Assembly (NCBI GenBank): GCA_013696785.1
Contig: JACCXW010000423.1
Span: forward strand, 1 to 5,057
DNA length: 5,057 bases
Reading direction: 5' to 3'
Source of the DNA: Geodermatophilaceae bacterium
GTDB taxonomy: Bacteria; Actinomycetota; Actinomycetes; Mycobacteriales; Geodermatophilaceae
Shown: positions 1 to 4,577 of the stretch, one piece after another
How the letters are laid out: every line of letters starts with the position of its first letter
How positions within the stretch are numbered: the first letter of the stretch is position 1
The notes under the pieces: model-generated
What the model was told of the DNA's origin: nothing
Database searches by the model: none
What the model saw: only the letters and a program-made list of their open reading frames with translations
Translations under genes and position numbers: made by a program

Positions 1-167
1 GCCATGAGCTGCGTGTCCCGGGCCTCGAGCGGGTGGTGGATCGTGGCGGGAACGTCACCGAGCGCGGCCAGCACGAGGGCACGGTTCGTTATGGACTTGG
101 AGCCGGGCAGCGCGACAACGGCATCGACCGGTACCGAGGCGAGGGGCGCGGGCCAGGAGACCGTCAC
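1..167 (-). CDS. aroA: 3-phosphoshikimate 1-carboxyvinyltransferase (EPSP synthase), N-terminal part
   Basis: Partial gene: 55 codons are visible from a GTG start at 165-167 before it leaves the left edge. AroA transfers the enolpyruvyl group of PEP to shikimate-3-phosphate in cytosolic aromatic amino-acid synthesis. The reverse strand reads M-T-V-S-W-P-A-P near the start, then the family signature PGSKSITNRALVLAAL at residues 21-36. Lys24, Ser25 and Arg29 there match the E. coli substrate-binding Lys22, Ser23 and Arg27. A second conserved stretch, LEARDTQLM (47-55), matches the usual LxSxDTxxM region. The start is firm: upstream in frame there is no ATG, GTG or TTG before a TGA at 210-212. 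A strong Shine-Dalgarno is lacking; the best is GGCAGGG about 13 nt upstream. It is divergent from the following genes. An adjacent divergent SRAP gene is also known in Mycobacterium, supporting the assignment. Confidence 0.93.
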   Translation of the reverse strand, partial: MTVSWPAPLASVPVDAVVALPGSKSITNRALVLAALGDVPATIHHPLEARDTQLM

Positions 168-198
168 GATGACAGTGTGCCCTGCCCGGCCGGCGCCC

Positions 199-284
199 CA
201 CCGCGGCGATCATGACGAACTGTGGTCCGATTCGCCCGGAAACGCCGGATCGGGACTGGCTGAAAGTCCATGATCGCCGGGGTG
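199..284. repeat. 16-bp inverted repeat in the aroA divergent intergenic region
   Basis: CACCGCGGCGATCATG (199-214) and CATGATCGCCGGGGTG (269-284) are inverted copies with one mismatch in 16, separated by 54 nt. The two arms bracket most of the non-coding DNA between aroA (minus) and the broken maleylpyruvate isomerase-like gene (plus). The spacer holds a smaller GC-rich imperfect hairpin around CCGG-AAACG-CCGG (about 230-242). The arms could be paired operator half-sites for a regulator of the divergent genes or a long-range stem. No known operator is recognised. The remaining intergenic DNA (168-321) shows no further ORF that I can support. Confidence 0.5.
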
Positions 285-308
285 CGGGTAGTCGTCGTAC
301 CTGCCCGC

Positions 309-314
309 TAGCGT
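309..314 (+). promoter_or_regulatory. Candidate -10 box for a leaderless transcript of the maleylpyruvate isomerase remnant
   Basis: TAGCGT fits the actinobacterial TANNNT -10 pattern and lies 7 nt before the GTG at 322. That is the spacing expected when transcription begins at the start codon. No Shine-Dalgarno precedes this GTG, consistent with a leaderless gene. No convincing -35 hexamer is visible. It may now serve the SRAP and hydrolase genes downstream, which lack an obvious promoter of their own. Confidence 0.35.
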
Positions 315-321
315 GGTCGGC

Positions 322-602
322 GTGGAAACCGACCGATATCTGGGCCTCATCCGCGAGGACGCCGAGCTGGCGGGCGGGTCGGGCTGCGCGCCGCCGACCG
401 GTCCTGGCTCGTCGTACTGGAACCCGAGGAGGTCCGGATCGAGCCGTTCACCGGAGATGGTGCGGACGCCGTGGTGACCGGCGAGCCGTCGGATCTGTTG
501 CTCTGGCTCTGGGGACGGTTGCCGACGGACTTCGTACAGATCTCGGGCGACGCTGCCGCAGTCGAGCGGCTCACGCATCGGCTGACCGTCGTGACGGACT
601 GA
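322..602 (+). pseudogene. Remnant of a mycothiol-dependent maleylpyruvate isomerase (MDMPI)-family gene, internal deletion with frame change
   Basis: Two pieces of one family are seen in different frames. From GTG 322, frame 1 encodes M-E-T-D-R-Y-L-G-L-I-R-E-D-A-E-L-A, a typical start of the MDMPI/DinB-like N-terminal domain; that frame then turns to nonsense and stops at 475-477. From about 375, the frame ending in TGA 600-602 encodes a recognisable MDMPI C-terminal domain: GRVGLRAADRSWLVVLEPE, later TGEPSDLLLWLWGRLP, then SGDAAAVERL near the end. That frame is open from 312 but has no ATG, GTG or TTG before about 471. Intact relatives have roughly 200-250 residues, so most of the N-terminal domain, including the expected metal-binding histidines, is missing. 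The junction lies near 366-376. The C-terminal domain still looks well conserved, so the loss may be recent. It ends 10 nt before the SRAP start. A sequencing error alone would not explain the missing domain. Confidence 0.75.
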
Positions 603-612
603 CGGTCCCTGC

Positions 613-1326
613 ATGTGCGGTAGGTATGCGGCCTCGCGCAGCCTCGAGGACCTCATCGTCGAGTACGAAGCTGTGGACGGTACGGCGGATGCCCGGCTGC
701 CGGCGGACTACAACGTCGCGCCGACCGTGCCCGTCCACGCCGTCCGGACGCGGGTGCGCGACGGCGTACGTGAGCTGTCGGTGCTCCGGTGGGGCCTGGT
801 GCCGTCGTGGGCGGAGAATCCCCGGATCGGCGGGCGCTTCATCAACGCGCGGGCGGAGAGCGTGACGATGAAGCCGGCGTTTCGCAGCGCGTTCACCCGC
901 CGCAGATGCCTCATCCCCGCCGACGGTTGGTTCGAGTGGACGCCCCGCGTCGATCGGCCGGGCAAGCAGGCCTACTTCCTGACGCCGCACGACGGAGCCG
1001 GCCTCGCCTTCGCCGGGCTCTGGGAAGTCTGGGGTGGTGCGGAGGAGCGCATGCTGACCTGCACGATCATCACGACCGAGGCGACCGGCCAGCTCACCGC
1101 CATCCACGACCGGATGCCGCTGGTCCTTCCGGCGGCCGCGTATGCAGCCTGGCTCGATCCAGAACACCCTGACCCGGCGGCCCTGCTCAAGACGCCATCG
1201 GCGGAGTTCGTCGCGGGGCTGGAGCTGCGCCCTGTCGGTGCGGAGGTCGGAAACGTCGCCAACACCGGTGCCGACCTGCTGCGCCGTCACGACGAGCCGG
1301 TGCCGACGGCGCAGACCCTGTTCTGA
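613..1326 (+). CDS. SRAP-family abasic-site DNA-protein crosslinking protein (HMCES/YedK-like, SOS response-associated)
   Basis: A 237-residue protein with the complete SRAP active site. In this family the N-terminal cysteine, exposed after Met removal, forms a thiazolidine crosslink with abasic sites in single-stranded DNA, shielding them from error-prone processing. Cys2 is present (M-C-G-R-Y), which fixes the start at ATG 613. Other hallmarks are YNVAPT (33-38), RWGLVPSWA (59-67), INARAES with Asn78, GWFEW with Glu108, and IHDRMP with His165. Spacings agree with YedK residues Asn75, Glu105 and His160. Length matches bacterial members (about 220-240). The Shine-Dalgarno is poor; translation may have been coupled to the preceding, now broken, gene whose stop is 10 nt upstream. 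The next gene begins 1 nt after its stop, suggesting a two-gene unit. SRAP genes lie near aroA and the SigR/SigH locus in other actinobacteria. No LexA box is evident just upstream. Confidence 0.95.
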   Translation: MCGRYAASRSLEDLIVEYEAVDGTADARLPADYNVAPTVPVHAVRTRVRDGVRELSVLRWGLVPSWAENPRIGGRFINARAESVTMKPAFRSAFTRRRCLIPADGWFEWTPRVDRPGKQAYFLTPHDGAGLAFAGLWEVWGGAEERMLTCTIITTEATGQLTAIHDRMPLVLPAAAYAAWLDPEHPDPAALLKTPSAEFVAGLELRPVGAEVGNVANTGADLLRRHDEPVPTAQTLF

Positions 1327-1327
1327 C

Positions 1328-1954
1328 GTGACCGAGGAACTCCTCGTCGACACCCCGCAGGGACCGGCGCGGCTGCACATCGACGCCGCGCAGGATCCGG
1401 GCGGCCTGCTGGTGCTCGGGCACAGCGCCGGTGGGTCGATCACCGCTCCGGACCTGCGTGCGCTCGCCACCGTCGCCCCACCGGGCGGGGTGACGGTGAT
1501 CCGGATCGAGCAGCCCTACCTCGTTGCCGGTCGGCGTTCTCCCGTGCCGGCGCCGCAACTGGACGAGGCCTGGGTTGCTGCGGTCGCAGCGGCCCGGGAG
1601 CGGACCGGCAGCGACGTCCCGTTGGTGGTCGGTGGACGCTCCAGCGGGGCGCGGGTGGCGGCACGGACGATCCAGCTCACCCGGGCGGTCGCCCTGCTAG
1701 CGCTGGCGTTCCCGCTCGTCAACCCGCGCGGCGTGTCCCGGCAGCCTGAACTCGACGCGGTCGGCGTACCGGTCCTGATCCTGCAGGGGGATCGAGACCA
1801 ATTCGGCATGCCGGCCGCGACGACGCTGCGCCGGGTGCACGTCCTGGCCGGCGCCGACCACTCGCTGCGGGGCAGGCAGTCGGAGATCGTAACCGCGACG
1901 CTGGCGTTCCTGGCCGAGGTGCTGGGCCGCGACACCGCGTCGTCATCATCATGA
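1328..1954 (+). CDS. Small alpha/beta hydrolase, COG3571/KANL3-Tex30-like
   Basis: Predicted 208-residue cytosolic alpha/beta hydrolase, substrate unknown. An early glycine-rich turn, LGHSAGGS (30-37), corresponds to the HGAG-like oxyanion-hole segment of this group. The nucleophile elbow is GRSSG (103-107) with Ser105. The acid is probably Asp157 in LQGDRDQFG (152-160), and the catalytic His is His178 in GADHSL (175-180). There is no signal peptide or membrane segment. The C-terminus ends in a run of four serines. The GTG start at 1328 is chosen because it directly follows the SRAP stop (TGA-C-GTG) and gives the family's usual length. An in-frame open stretch begins upstream at 1142 but lies inside the SRAP gene. 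No Shine-Dalgarno is evident, so translation is probably coupled to SRAP by termination-reinitiation. Its link to SRAP function is unknown. Confidence 0.88.
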   Translation: MTEELLVDTPQGPARLHIDAAQDPGGLLVLGHSAGGSITAPDLRALATVAPPGGVTVIRIEQPYLVAGRRSPVPAPQLDEAWVAAVAAARERTGSDVPLVVGGRSSGARVAARTIQLTRAVALLALAFPLVNPRGVSRQPELDAVGVPVLILQGDRDQFGMPAATTLRRVHVLAGADHSLRGRQSEIVTATLAFLAEVLGRDTASSSS

Positions 1955-1993
1955 GTCCCGGATGGGGCAACCCCGAAACCAGGTTCCTTGCGG
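1955..1993. other. Convergent intergenic segment between the hydrolase and ybaK
   Basis: A 39-nt gap lies between two convergent stops. It holds a short GC stem, GGGG-CAA-CCCC (1964-1974), followed by an imperfect AACC-A-GGTT repeat. There is no T-run on either strand, so a classical intrinsic terminator is not convincing. This weak structure may still separate the two converging transcripts. Confidence 0.3.
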
Positions 1994-2479
1994 TCAGGCT
2001 CGGAGCGCGCAGAGGGCGACCACGTCGGCGGCGCTCAGCCGGACCAGATCGGCGGGTGCGAGTTCGACCTGCAGGCCACGCCGGCCGGCGCTGACGAAGA
2101 CCGTGGCGTGGTCTTCGGCTGATGAGTCCACCACGGTGGGCAGTGCCCGGCGCTGACCGAGCGGGCTGATTCCGCCCAGGACGTACCCGGTCACCTTGGC
2201 CGCCTCGCCGGGATCAGCGAGGGTGGCCCGCTTGCCGCCCACAGCGGCGGCAAGTGCCTTCAGGTCCAACGCTGCTGACACCGGCACGACGCCCACCGTG
2301 AGCCGGCCGTCGACGCTCGCGACGAGCGTCTTGAAGATCCGGCTCGGGTCCACGCCCAGCGCGGCGGCCGCCTCTTCGCCGTACGCCGAGGCTCGGCGGT
2401 CATGGTCGTAGCTGTGCAAGGTGTAGTCGACTCCGGCACCGTCGAGAACGGCGGTCGCAGGGGTGACTCGTCCGGACAT
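1994..2479 (-). CDS. ybaK: YbaK-type Cys-tRNA(Pro)/aminoacyl-tRNA deacylase
   Basis: A 161-residue trans-editing enzyme that hydrolyses mischarged tRNA, typically Cys-tRNA(Pro) made by prolyl-tRNA synthetase. It is a stand-alone YbaK/ProX (INS-like) domain of normal length (about 155-160). Recognisable blocks in order are TPA near residue 6, the HxYxHD motif (H22 to D27), FKTLV with the conserved lysine Lys50, PVSAALDLKALA (66-77), and the family signature GYVLGGISPLGQ (98-109). Near the end are FVSAGRRGLQVEL (128-140) and a helix. The ATG at 2477-2479 aligns with the usual N-terminus. The region before it has only GGAG two bases from the ATG, so the message is probably leaderless or weakly led. 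It is divergent from sigR with a very short gap and convergent with the hydrolase. Substrate choice within the YbaK/ProXp group cannot be settled from sequence alone. Confidence 0.95.
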   Translation of the reverse strand: MSGRVTPATAVLDGAGVDYTLHSYDHDRRASAYGEEAAAALGVDPSRIFKTLVASVDGRLTVGVVPVSAALDLKALAAAVGGKRATLADPGEAAKVTGYVLGGISPLGQRRALPTVVDSSAEDHATVFVSAGRRGLQVELAPADLVRLSAADVVALCALRA

Positions 2480-2485
2480 GGCTCC

Positions 2486-2491
2486 AGCCTA
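2486..2491 (-). promoter_or_regulatory. Candidate -10 box for leaderless ybaK
   Basis: On the minus strand TAGGCT lies 6 nt before the ybaK ATG, fitting TANNNT with transcription starting at or near the start codon. No good -35 is seen. It directly abuts the GGAAT element of the divergent SigR-type promoter, so the two polymerases could not bind together. Confidence 0.35.
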
Positions 2492-2517
2492 GGAATGCGC
2501 GGGCGGCAAGCGACGTT
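2492..2517 (+). promoter_or_regulatory. SigR/SigH-dependent autoregulatory promoter of sigR
   Basis: GGAAT at 2492-2496 and GTT at 2515-2517 are separated by exactly 18 nt. This is the established consensus for SigR of Streptomyces and SigH of Mycobacterium (GGAAT-N18/19-GTT). The position upstream of sigR indicates positive autoregulation during thiol-oxidative stress. The predicted start of transcription, about 7-10 nt beyond GTT, is near 2524-2527, where the in-frame ATG ATG of a longer sigR reading frame begins. This corresponds to the p2 promoter of S. coelicolor sigR. Confidence 0.82.
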
Positions 2518-2575
2518 TCGGCTGTCATGATGTCGCTGACGCAGGGCAGCCGCGCGGGGGACCGCAACCGTCGCA

Positions 2576-2591
2576 GGCCCGGCGCCGGGCC
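2576..2591. repeat. Perfect 16-bp GC palindrome in the sigR leader
   Basis: GGCCCGGCGCCGGGCC is its own reverse complement. As RNA it can fold into a 6-bp all-GC stem with a GCGC loop. It lies between the SigR-type promoter and the Shine-Dalgarno of the main sigR start, inside the possible N-terminal extension. It could be an operator for a dimeric regulator or an RNA hairpin. Chance in GC-rich DNA is possible. Confidence 0.55.
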
Positions 2592-2605
2592 GGAGCGCAG
2601 CCGCG

Positions 2606-2611
2606 TATCCT
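2606..2611 (+). promoter_or_regulatory. Candidate second (housekeeping) sigR promoter -10 box
   Basis: TATCCT fits TANNNT and lies 44 nt before the main sigR GTG. It would give a transcript that includes the strong GGGAGGG Shine-Dalgarno but not the upstream ATG ATG. The -35 region (about 2583-2588) is poor and overlaps the palindrome. The proposal rests on analogy with the constitutive p1 promoter of S. coelicolor sigR. Confidence 0.3.
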
Positions 2612-2636
2612 CGCCCAGGAACATGCGGGCGACGAC

Positions 2637-2643
2637 GGGAGGG
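2637..2643 (+). promoter_or_regulatory. Strong ribosome binding site deciding the main sigR start
   Basis: GGGAGGG ends 6 nt before GTG 2650. It is far better placed than anything before the upstream in-frame ATGs, and it gives an N-terminus (M-A-D-E) like that of mycobacterial SigH (M-A-D-I). Confidence 0.8.
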
Positions 2644-2649
2644 CGCAGC

Positions 2650-3273
2650 GTGGCTGACGAGACAACCGTCGCGACCGACGTCGCCGAGACGCCTGCCGAG
2701 CGCGACGCGCGCTTCGAGCGCGACGCGCTGCCGTTCCTCGACACGCTCTATCCGGCGGCGCTGCGGCTGACCCGCAATCCGGCCGATGCCGAGGATCTGG
2801 TGCAGGAGACGTTCGTCAAGGCGTACGCCGCGTTCCACCAGTTCACTGCCGGCACGAACCTCAAGGCGTGGCTCTACCGCATCCTGACGAACACGTTCAT
2901 CAACACCTACCGCAAGAAGCAGCGCCAGCCGCAGCAGAACTCCTCCGACCAGATCGAGGACTGGCAGCTGTACGCCGCAGAGCAGCACACGTCCTCCGGC
3001 CTGCGCTCGGCCGAGATCGAGGCGCTGGACCATCTGCCGGACTCCGACGTCAAAGCCGCCTTGCAGGAACTGCCCGAGGAATTCCGCTTGGCTGTGTACC
3101 TCGCCGACGTAGAGGGCTTCGCCTACAAGGAAATCGCCGAGATCATGGGTACGCCGATCGGCACGGTGATGTCACGCCTGCACCGCGGCCGCCGGGGCTT
3201 GCAGCGGCTGCTCGCCGACTACGCACGCGACCGCGGCTTCGTCAAGGCCGCCGCCGGCGAGGAATCCTCATGA
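2650..3273 (+). CDS. sigR: ECF RNA polymerase sigma factor SigR (SigH), thiol-oxidative stress
   Basis: A 207-residue ECF sigma factor that directs RNA polymerase to GGAAT/GTT promoters of thiol-redox and proteostasis genes. After a variable acidic tail, region 2 runs from about residue 22 (RFERDALPFLD) through TRNPADAEDLVQETFVKAYA (41-60) and GTNLKAWLYRILTNTFIN (68-85) to YRKKQRQP (87-94). The linker has the SigR-type IEDWQL (102-107) and GLRSAEIEALDHLPDSDVK (117-135). Region 4 follows, with a helix-turn-helix around YKEIAEIMGTPIGTVMSRLH (159-178). The match to SigR of Streptomyces and SigH of Mycobacterium extends over the full length (usual size 207-227). GTG 2650 is chosen on its Shine-Dalgarno. 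The last four bases overlap the anti-sigma gene (ATGA), so the two are translationally coupled. Regulation is by RsrA binding and by a SigR-type promoter upstream. A 41-residue longer form is possible. Confidence 0.97.
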   Translation: MADETTVATDVAETPAERDARFERDALPFLDTLYPAALRLTRNPADAEDLVQETFVKAYAAFHQFTAGTNLKAWLYRILTNTFINTYRKKQRQPQQNSSDQIEDWQLYAAEQHTSSGLRSAEIEALDHLPDSDVKAALQELPEEFRLAVYLADVEGFAYKEIAEIMGTPIGTVMSRLHRGRRGLQRLLADYARDRGFVKAAAGEESS

Positions 3274-3554
3274 GCTGCGGCAAGCCGCACGAGGTTCCGT
3301 GCTCGGAGGTACTGGAGAAGATCTTCCTGTTCCTCGACAGCGAATGCGACCAAGTCAGTCGCAGCCACATCGCGCAGCACCTCGAAGAATGCGGGCCCTG
3401 CCTGCAGTACTTTGGGATCGAGCGGGAGATCAAGGCGTTGATCCACCGCAAGTGCGGCGGCGATCCTCCGCCGGCCGGCCTGCATGAGCGGGTCCGGATC
3501 CGGTTGCGCCTGGTGGCCGTCGAGCAGGCCTACCAGGAGACCCCGGACCGCTGA
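3270..3554 (+). CDS. rsrA: Zinc-binding redox-sensing anti-sigma factor RsrA (RshA), ZAS family
   Basis: A 94-residue anti-sigma factor that sequesters SigR when reduced and releases it when disulfide stress oxidises its cysteines and expels zinc. The ZAS motif His-X3-Cys-X2-Cys is His37, Cys41, Cys44 (HLEECGPC). Cys3 (M-S-C-G) and Cys11 (VPCSE) also match S. coelicolor RsrA positions; there Cys11 and Cys44 form the trigger disulfide, and Cys11, His37, Cys41 and Cys44 hold zinc. One further cysteine, Cys62 (RKCGG), is present where S. coelicolor has a Cys61-Cys62 pair; here residue 61 is Lys. There is no transmembrane segment, so it is cytosolic. ATG 3270 overlaps the sigR stop and has GAGGA (3259-3263) 6 nt upstream, inside the sigR end. 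The overlap favours balanced production of the two partners. Confidence 0.96.
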   Translation: MSCGKPHEVPCSEVLEKIFLFLDSECDQVSRSHIAQHLEECGPCLQYFGIEREIKALIHRKCGGDPPPAGLHERVRIRLRLVAVEQAYQETPDR

Positions 3555-3567
3555 CGTCTCAAACGTC
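3553..3567. terminator. Weak hairpin between convergent rsrA and bL37
   Basis: GACGT-CTCAA-ACGTC can form a 5-bp stem with a 5-nt loop, and starts at the last bases of the rsrA stop codon. There is no T-run on either strand, so bidirectional termination is only a possibility. The convergent gap is just 24 nt (3555-3578). Confidence 0.3.
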
Positions 3568-3578
3568 CTGACGGCGGA

Positions 3579-3653
3579 TCAGGCGTTCGGCCTGTTGCCG
3601 TGGTTGGCTGCGCTCTTCTTGCGACCGCGCCGTTTACGTCCGCGCTTTGACAT
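3579..3653 (-). CDS. Large-subunit ribosomal protein bL37 (24 aa)
   Basis: A very short gene, easily missed. The minus strand from ATG 3651-3653 encodes 24 residues: M-S-K then RGRKRRGRKKSAANHGNRPN and a final Ala, ending in TGA. This is the highly basic actinobacterial bL37, whose members begin with K-R-G-R-K and end in a conserved A-N-H-G-(K/N)-R-P-N. bL37 was first noticed in mycobacterial ribosome structures as an extra small protein of the large subunit. A perfect Shine-Dalgarno block, GGAGGGAGG (3658-3666 on the minus strand), lies just upstream. It is convergent with rsrA and divergent from the biotin-carboxylase-like gene. Its place beside sigR-rsrA is known from other actinobacteria. 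Asn20 replaces the more usual Lys in the N-H-G-K-R-P motif. Confidence 0.93.
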   Translation of the reverse strand: MSKRGRKRRGRKKSAANHGNRPNA

Positions 3654-3671
3654 CGTGCCTCCCTCCGGCTC

Positions 3672-3699
3672 GCTACCTTCGTGTAGCTAGGGTCTCATG
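3672..3699. promoter_or_regulatory. Shared divergent promoter region of bL37 and the biotin-carboxylase-like gene
   Basis: The 79-nt gap between bL37 (minus) and the GTG at 3733 (plus) contains an inverted repeat GCTAC-CTTCGT-GTAGC (3672-3687) merging into the palindromic TAGCTA (3684-3689). On the plus strand TAGGGT (3688-3693) is a good TANNNT -10. On the minus strand CTAGCT/TAGCTA could be the -10 of bL37, with GTGACC about 18 nt further upstream as a -35-like element. Both assignments are by pattern only. Confidence 0.4.
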
Positions 3700-3732
3700 G
3701 GACGCGCCGGTCACCGTGGGGAGGGGCAGCGG

Positions 3733-4551
3733 GTGTTCGAGACGGTGCTCGTCGCCGACCGCGGTCTGCTCGCGGTGCGAGTCATCCGCAGCTGTCAACG
3801 ACTGGGCATCAAGGCGGTCAGCTGCGTCGCCGAGGGGGACGAGCATGCGCTGCACGCACTTGTGGCCGACGAGGTGATCGCCCTCGGACCGGCAGCCGAC
3901 CAGCTCTCCCGCAATGACCTCATCCAGGCCTTCATCGAGGCAGCGTTGGTCAGCGGCGCGACGGCCATCCATCCCGGCGGCGCGCGCGACCTCGGCGTCG
4001 CCGGCTTCGCTCAGGCGGTGCTTGCGGCGGGCCTGATCTGGGCGGGCGCACCGCTCGCCGGACTCACGCCGTGGAGCGAGACGGTACGCCGGGGCGACCG
4101 GGCGCTGCTGTGGGAGACGGCGCCACCTGTGGCCGGCCAAGCCGCACAGCCCGGCGTGGTCGGGCCGGATCGGCTGGTAGAGGCCGTGACCGGCCTCGAC
4201 CTGGTGGAGCGGCAGCTTCGGCACGCGGCGGGGGAACCGCTCGACGACGTACCAGCGCCATCCGGGCATGCGATCCAGGCCGCCCTCTACGCCGGGCCGC
4301 AGACCCTCGTTCCGGTAGCGGTACGCGGCTGGGTCGTGCCGGAGCACGACGGGGTGGTGATCGACGCGGTCCTGGCCGACGGGGCATGGCTGACCAGGCA
4401 CGACGACGCCGTGCTGGCCCGCGTCACCGCCCATGGCCGGGATCGGGCGCAGGCACTGGACCGCCTCACCGCCGCGGTCGACGGCATCGCCGTGACTGAG
4501 CCGCCAGCGGAGTTGGCGGCGCTGCGGGCGCTACTACGCGAGTCTCGGTGA
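3733..4551 (+). CDS. Biotin-carboxylase-like protein lacking the ATP-grasp domain
   Basis: A 272-residue protein built from the two ends of biotin carboxylase (usual size about 450). Residues 1-112 match the N-terminal domain: MFETVLVADRGLLAVRVIRS, VADEVIALGPA (44-54), GATAIHPGG (75-83), LIWAGAPLA (101-109). The usual HPGYGFLSEN is degraded to HPGGARDLGV. Residues 143-170, including LVEAVTGLDLVERQLRHAAG (148-167), correspond to the segment after ATP-grasp (VTExxTGxDLxxxQ). The C-terminal domain follows from SGHAIQAALYAG (177-188), through HDDAVLARV, to about residue 257. A linker of about 35 residues replaces the roughly 170-residue ATP-grasp domain. Nearly all ATP- and bicarbonate-binding residues are therefore absent, and catalytic Arg338 (E. 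coli) aligns with Ala184. It should not carboxylate biotin alone. GTG 3733 is chosen because M-F-E-T-V-L-V-A matches the family start and GGGGAGGGG lies 6 nt upstream. The biotinyl protein gene follows. Pseudoenzyme or partner for biotin transfer is inference. Confidence 0.85.
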   Translation: MFETVLVADRGLLAVRVIRSCQRLGIKAVSCVAEGDEHALHALVADEVIALGPAADQLSRNDLIQAFIEAALVSGATAIHPGGARDLGVAGFAQAVLAAGLIWAGAPLAGLTPWSETVRRGDRALLWETAPPVAGQAAQPGVVGPDRLVEAVTGLDLVERQLRHAAGEPLDDVPAPSGHAIQAALYAGPQTLVPVAVRGWVVPEHDGVVIDAVLADGAWLTRHDDAVLARVTAHGRDRAQALDRLTAAVDGIAVTEPPAELAALRALLRESR

Positions 4552-4577
4552 TTGGATGACCGGGAACTGATCGTCGC

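Larger units (their letters stand above)
2527..2649 (+). other. In-frame 41-codon 5' extension of sigR, possible long isoform
   Basis: The sigR frame remains open upstream of its main start to ATG ATG at 2527-2532, with no stop. The extra 41 residues are basic and low in hydrophobics, with many Arg, Gly and Pro. The double ATG sits at the expected start of transcription from the GGAAT/GTT promoter and lacks a Shine-Dalgarno, so it would be read as a leaderless message. In S. coelicolor, the SigR-dependent promoter makes an extended, unstable SigR' for transient positive feedback; the same design is inferred here. An additional in-frame ATG at 2623 has poor spacing to AGGA. The extension could also be just untranslated leader. 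Confidence 0.5.

Noticed and set aside
48..53. GGGAAC as a second SigR-type -35 element
   Set aside because: It lies inside aroA, has no GTT at the right spacing and precedes no gene in the right direction.
571..1470. A 299-codon open frame on the minus strand across the SRAP and hydrolase genes
   Set aside because: It is antisense to two genes with complete active-site motifs, has low-complexity Arg/Pro/Ala-rich translation and resembles no family. It is typical of GC-rich antisense frames.
2260..3033. A 257-codon minus-strand open frame spanning the ybaK start and sigR
   Set aside because: It overlaps two certain genes in the wrong frame and would run through the SigR promoter; no domain is recognisable.
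3697..3732. ATG 3697 as the start of the biotin-carboxylase-like gene
   Set aside because: It adds 12 residues not matching the family, whereas GTG 3733 has GGGGAGGGG 6 nt upstream and gives the conserved start. Leaderless use of ATG 3697 after TAGGGT cannot be fully excluded.
3673..4434. A 253-codon minus-strand open frame opposite the biotin-carboxylase-like gene
   Set aside because: Its translation has no family features, and the plus strand carries clear biotin-carboxylase domains with a good ribosome binding site.
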